NCBI RefSeq assembly: GCF_032854445.1
Contig: NC_088302.1
Location: 994,001 to 1,058,000, forward strand
Origin: Liolophura sinensis
Taxonomy: Eukaryota; Mollusca; Polyplacophora; Chitonida; Chitonidae
Reading direction: 5' to 3'
Length of the DNA: 64,000 nt
Below the pieces are notes generated by a model. That model saw only the letters and a program-made list of their open reading frames with translations. It was not told where the DNA came from and did no database searches. This document shows positions 59,201 through 64,000 of the stretch, one piece after another (the stretch's first letter is position 1; each line of letters opens with the position of its first letter). A program made the translations under genes and the position numbers.

Positions 59201-62200
59201 CTTATCTCAATATCCCATGTGCATTCTGATTAGACCACTTATCCCAATATCCCATGTGCATTCTGATTAGACCACTTATCCCAATATCCCATGTTCATTC
59301 TGATCATACCACTTATCTCAGTATCCCATGTACATACTGATCAGACAACTTATCCCAATATCCCATGTACATACTCATCAGACCACTTATCCCAATATCC
59401 CATGTACATACTGATCAGACCACTTATCCCAATATCCCATGTACATACTGATCAGACAACTTATCCCATTATCCCATGTACATACTGATCAGACAACTTA
59501 TCCCAATATCCCATGTACATACTCATCAGACCACTTATCCCAATATCCCATGTACATACTGATCAGACAACTTATCCCAATATCCCATGTACATCCCAAT
59601 CAGACCACTTATCTCAATATCCCATGTGCATTTTGATTAGACCACTTATCCCAATATCCCATTTGCATTCTGACCAGACCACTTATCCCAATATCCCATG
59701 TGCATTCTGATTAGACCACTTATCCCAATATCCCATGTACATACTGACCAGACCATTTATCCCAATATCCCATGTACATACTGAACAGACCACTTATCCC
59801 AATATCCCATGTACATACTGATCAGACCACTTATCTCAATATCCCATGTGCATACTGATCAGACCACTTATCTCAATATCCCATGTGCATTCTGACTAGA
59901 CCACTTATCCCAATATCCCATGTGCATGCTGTTCAGACGACTTATCCCAATATCCCATGTGCATTCTGTTCAGACGACTTATCCCAATATCCCATGTGCA
60001 TACTGATCGGACCACTTATCTCAATATCCCATGTGCATTCTGACCAGACCACTTATCCCAATATCCCATGTGCATTCTGATTAGACGACTTATCCCAATA
60101 TGCCATGTACATACTGACCAGACCTCTTATCCCAATATCCCATGTACATGCTAATCAGACCACTTATCTCAATATCCCATGTGCATTCTGATTAGACCAC
60201 TTATCTCAATATCCCATGTACATTCTGACCAGACCACTTATCTCAATATCCCATGTACATTCTGACCAGACCACTTATCCCAATATCCCATGTACATACT
60301 GATCAGACAACTTATCTCAATATCCCATGTGCATTCTGATTAGACCACTTATCTCCATATCCCATGTACATACTGACCAGACCACTTATCACAATATCCC
60401 ATGTACATAATGATCAGACCACTTATTTCAATATCCCATGTACATGCTAATCAGACCACTTATCTCAATATCCCATGTGCATTCTGATTAGACCACTTAT
60501 CCCAATATCCCATGTACATTCTGACCAGACCACTTATCTTAATATCCCATGTGCATTCTGATTAGACCACTTATCCCAATATCCCATGTGCATGCAGATT
60601 AGACCACTTATCCCAATATCCCATGTACATTCTGACCAGACCACTTATCTCAATATCCCATGTGCATTCTGATTATACCACTTATCCCAATATCCCATGT
60701 GCATTCTTATTAGACCACTTATCCCAATATACCATGTTCATGCTGATCAGACCACTTATCTCAGTATCCCATGTACATACTGATCAGACCACTTATCTCA
60801 ATATCCTATGTACATACTGATCAGACCACTTATCTCAATATTCCATGTACATACTGATCAGACAACTTATTTCAATATCCCATGTACATACAGATCAGAC
60901 CACTTATCTCAATATCCCATGTACATACTGATTAGACCACTTATCCCAATATCCCATGTACATACTGATCAGACAACTTATCCCAATATCCCATGTACAT
61001 ACTCATCAGACCACTTATCCCAATATCCCATGTACATACTGATCAGACAACTTATCCCAATATCCCATGTACATGCTAATCAGACCACTTATCTCAATAT
61101 CCCATGTGCATTTTGATTAGACCACTTATCCCAATATCCCATGTGCATTCTGACCAGACCACTTATCCCAATATCCCATGTGCATTCTGATTAGACCACT
61201 TATCCCAATATCCCATGTACATACTGACCAGACCATTTATCCCAATATCCCATGTACATACTGAACATACCACTTATCCCAATATCCCATGTACATACTG
61301 ATCAGACCACTTATCTCAATATCCCATGTGCATACTGATCAGACCACTTATCTCAATATCCCATGTGCATTCTGACTAGACCACTTATCCCAATATCCCA
61401 TGTGCATGCTGTTCAGACGACTTATCCCAATATCCCATGTGCATTCTGTTCAGACGACTTATCCCAATATCCCATGTGCATACTGATCGGACCACTTATC
61501 TTAATATCCCATGTGCATTCTGACCAGACCACTTATCCCAATATCCCATGTGCATTCTGATTAGACGACTTATCCCAATATGCCATGTACATACTGACCA
61601 GACCTCTTATCCCAATATCCCATGTACATGCTAATCAGACCACTTATCTCAATATCCCATGTGCATTCTGATTAGACCACTTATCTCAATATCCCATGTA
61701 CATTCTGACCAGACCACTTATCTCAATATCCCATGTACATTCTGACCAGACCACTTATCCCAATATCCCATGTACATACTGATCAGACAACTTATCTCAA
61801 TATCCCATGTGCATTCTGAATAGACCAGTTATCTCCATATCCCATGTACATACTGACCAGACCACTTATCACAATATCCCATGTACATACTGATCAGACC
61901 ACTTATTTCAATATCCCATGTACATGCTAATCAGACCACTTATCTCAATATCCCATGTGCATTCTGATTAGACCACTTATCCCAATATCCCATGTACATT
62001 CTGACCAGACCACTTATCTTAATATCCCATGTGCATTCTGATTAGACCACTTATCCCAATATCCCATGTACATACTGATCAGACCACTTATCCCAATATC
62101 CCATGTACATTCTGACCATACCACTTATCCCAATATCCCATGTGCATTCTGATTAGACCACTTATCTCAATATCCCATGTGCATTCTGATTAGACCAGTT

Positions 62201-62350
62201 ATCCGAATATGCCATGTACATACTGATCAGACCACTTATCTCAATATCCCACCTGCATTCTGATTAGACCACTTATGGCAATATCCCAGGTGCATGCTGA
62301 CCAGACCACTTATCTCAATATCCCATGTACATGCTAATCAGACAACATAT
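56240..62350. repeat. 37-bp satellite-like array, about 165 units
   Basis: The unit is acttatcccaatatcccatg plus tacatactgatcagacc. Variants (tac/tgc, actgatc/ttctgacc, acc/aac) are arranged in blocks. A 111-bp trimer repeats near 58500-58730. A block at about 59460-60590 reappears at about 60940-62070, offset 1480 bp (40 units). Confidence 0.96.
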
Positions 62351-62884
62351 TGCTATATTTGATGCGCATGCCCAGTCCACCTTTACGATTATGTCGTGTG
62401 TCATAAGACAACCAATTCCTTAGAACTATACCACAATATTGCAGGCAAATAAGCAATATTATGTAAAGCTGATAAGCTAGAAAACTGTTACCAAATGGTC
62501 TGACAGCAATGGCCCATGATTGTTGGTTAAATGGTTTTTCTCTTGTTAGTTAAATTCTAGCACTAAGGCTTTTGATGGAAGACATCCACGAATTTCGTTC
62601 TGAGGGCGTTTTTCTTCTAACTAAGCTGAACCACTTCCATGCTTCAGTCTTACGTCGACTCCAGGAATAGCTACGCTAAAAGGACAAAATCCTTAGCCGA
62701 TAATTTGATAATTTGGCTGTGGTGGAGTTTGTCGATTTTTAATTTACTTATGGTAAATGGATGTAGCCGAAGGACATTTTATTTAGGAATGTTTGTGTTA
62801 TTTTAATAACAAGCGACTCAAGAACTGTGTTGTTCATTGCCAAGGGACATCTTTAGTGCAAAACGAATTAAGCGACACAGCCTT
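62351..62884. other. Unassigned sequence
   Basis: Nothing recognised between the two last arrays. Confidence 0.45.
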
Positions 62885-63445
62885 ATAACAGATACCAGGT
62901 CACATGAGAACTCTCTTGGATTTGTTATTATATGCTGTATTTCACGTGGTCATATGAGAACTGTCTTGGATTCGTTAACATATGCTGTATTTCACGTGTT
63001 GACATGAGAACTGTCTTGGATTCGTTAACATTTGCTGTATTTCACGTGGTCACATGAGAACTGTCTTGGATTCGTTAACATTTGCTGTATTTCACGTGGT
63101 CACATGCGAACTGTCTTGGATTCGTTAACATATACTGTATTTCACGTGGTCACATGAGAACTGTCTTGGATTCGTTAACATATGCTGTATTTCACGTGGT
63201 CATATGAGAACTGTCTTGGATTCGTTAACATATGCTGTATTTCACGTGGTCACATGAGAACTGTCTTGGATTCGTTAACATTTGCTGTATTTCACGTGTT
63301 GACATGAGAACTGTCTTGGATTCGTTAACATATGCTGTATTTCACGTGGTCACATGAGAACTGTCTTGGATTCGTTAACATATACTGTATTTCACGTGGT
63401 CACAAGAGAACTGTATTGGGTTCGTTAACATATGCTGTATTTGTT
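62885..63445. repeat. 50-bp minisatellite, about 11 units
   Basis: The unit is cacatgagaactgtcttgga, ttcgttaacatatgctgtat and ttcacgtggt. Variants tatgc/tttgc/tatac and ggtc/gttg recur in a patterned order. Confidence 0.95.
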
Positions 63446-63764
63446 GATTTTACTATCAGTATGTAGAACTGCTTGACAATTCTTTTTATCAGTCTTCTCA
63501 TTTAGCAAAGCGTCCTCTAGATGTCAGTGATTTTTCCAATTGAAAATATTAAGAATAAGCTCACCAGCATTCTTCAGATATGTTTTCTATTAGACCCTGA
63601 AAACGATCGGGTAATTTCAATATAGCCATGCTGTGACAATTTTCGTGGAAATTTTGCATGAATTTTGCAAAATCCACTCTTTTTTTTGAAAGATACAATT
63701 GGGACATCCACAGAATTTTCTATGAGCCCATGCTTCCTGTATATATGGCCTAGACAATGTCTTC
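63446..63764. other. Unassigned sequence
   Basis: No gene recognised. Short minus-strand frames here are not supported. Confidence 0.4.
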
Positions 63765-63832
63765 CGCACGTCGCTGTCATACGACTGAAAAATTGTTAAG
63801 TACGACGTTAAACCCCAAGTACTCACTCACAC
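63765..63832 (+). mobile_element. 3' fragment of SINE family 2
   Basis: gtcatacgactgaaaaattg, ttaagtacgacgttaaaccc and caagtactcactcacac match the end of the family 2 copies at 3267 and 20941. Confidence 0.75.
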
Positions 63833-64000
63833 TTCCGCACGTAACACGGTAAATGCCGCCGACCGTGCACGAATGCTTTCTATTCACCGCCTTTTACTTA
63901 GCAGATCTCGCCGAACTGTCTTTGTAGGCCACAGATTGCAAGAATATAGGTGATAGCCTACATACACGGTCTAACAGCTTATGAAAGCAAGTATATTTAT

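Noticed and set aside
56240-62350. CRISPR-like regular 37-bp repeats
   Set aside because: Units are contiguous with no spacers, and the surroundings are clearly animal DNA.

Overview
The window is animal nuclear DNA, most likely from a mollusc or another lophotrochozoan. Spliced genes with canonical GT/AG introns, a metazoan RNA polymerase II subunit gene, a cholecystokinin-receptor-like exon and two families of tRNA-derived SINEs support this. The species call is inference. Tandem minisatellites dominate: about twenty arrays with units of 24 to about 120 bp cover roughly 30 kb of the 64 kb by my estimate. Almost all long open frames here are artefacts of these arrays.

Left part (about 1.5-22 kb). 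A foldback-like inverted repeat (about 1530-3680, one arm split by a SINE) precedes a complete five-exon gene, which I reconstruct as POLR2M/GRINL1A (Gdown1), a regulatory RNA polymerase II subunit. Its exons at 4191-4300, 4715-5242, 12177-12438, 18015-18106 and 21884-21992 join in frame to 366 codons. The introns carry six minisatellites. The most striking is a 96-bp repeat (18042-20945) made from the gene's own fourth exon plus its splice donor, about 27 units. An unidentified antisense coding fragment may lie in intron 2 (10792-11927).

Middle (22.8-42.8 kb). A 3.5-kb array of 70/72-bp units is followed by three copies of one secreted-protein gene. Copy A (27571-28026, minus) is a truncated pseudogene. 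Copies B (34238-37285, minus) and C (38027-41974, plus) are intact, five coding exons each, head to head in a near-palindrome with TATA promoters on either side of a short unique spacer. The duplicates show minisatellites before and after expansion: a 33-bp unit is single beside copy A but present about 66 times beside copy B.

Right part (43-64 kb). This is mostly minisatellites. The only recognisable gene piece is the first coding exon of a cholecystokinin/gastrin-type G-protein-coupled receptor (46421-46835, plus). Its remaining exons are not visible, so its intron 1 would span at least the remaining 17 kb. The largest array (56240-62350, 37-bp unit) has a 1480-bp higher-order duplication.
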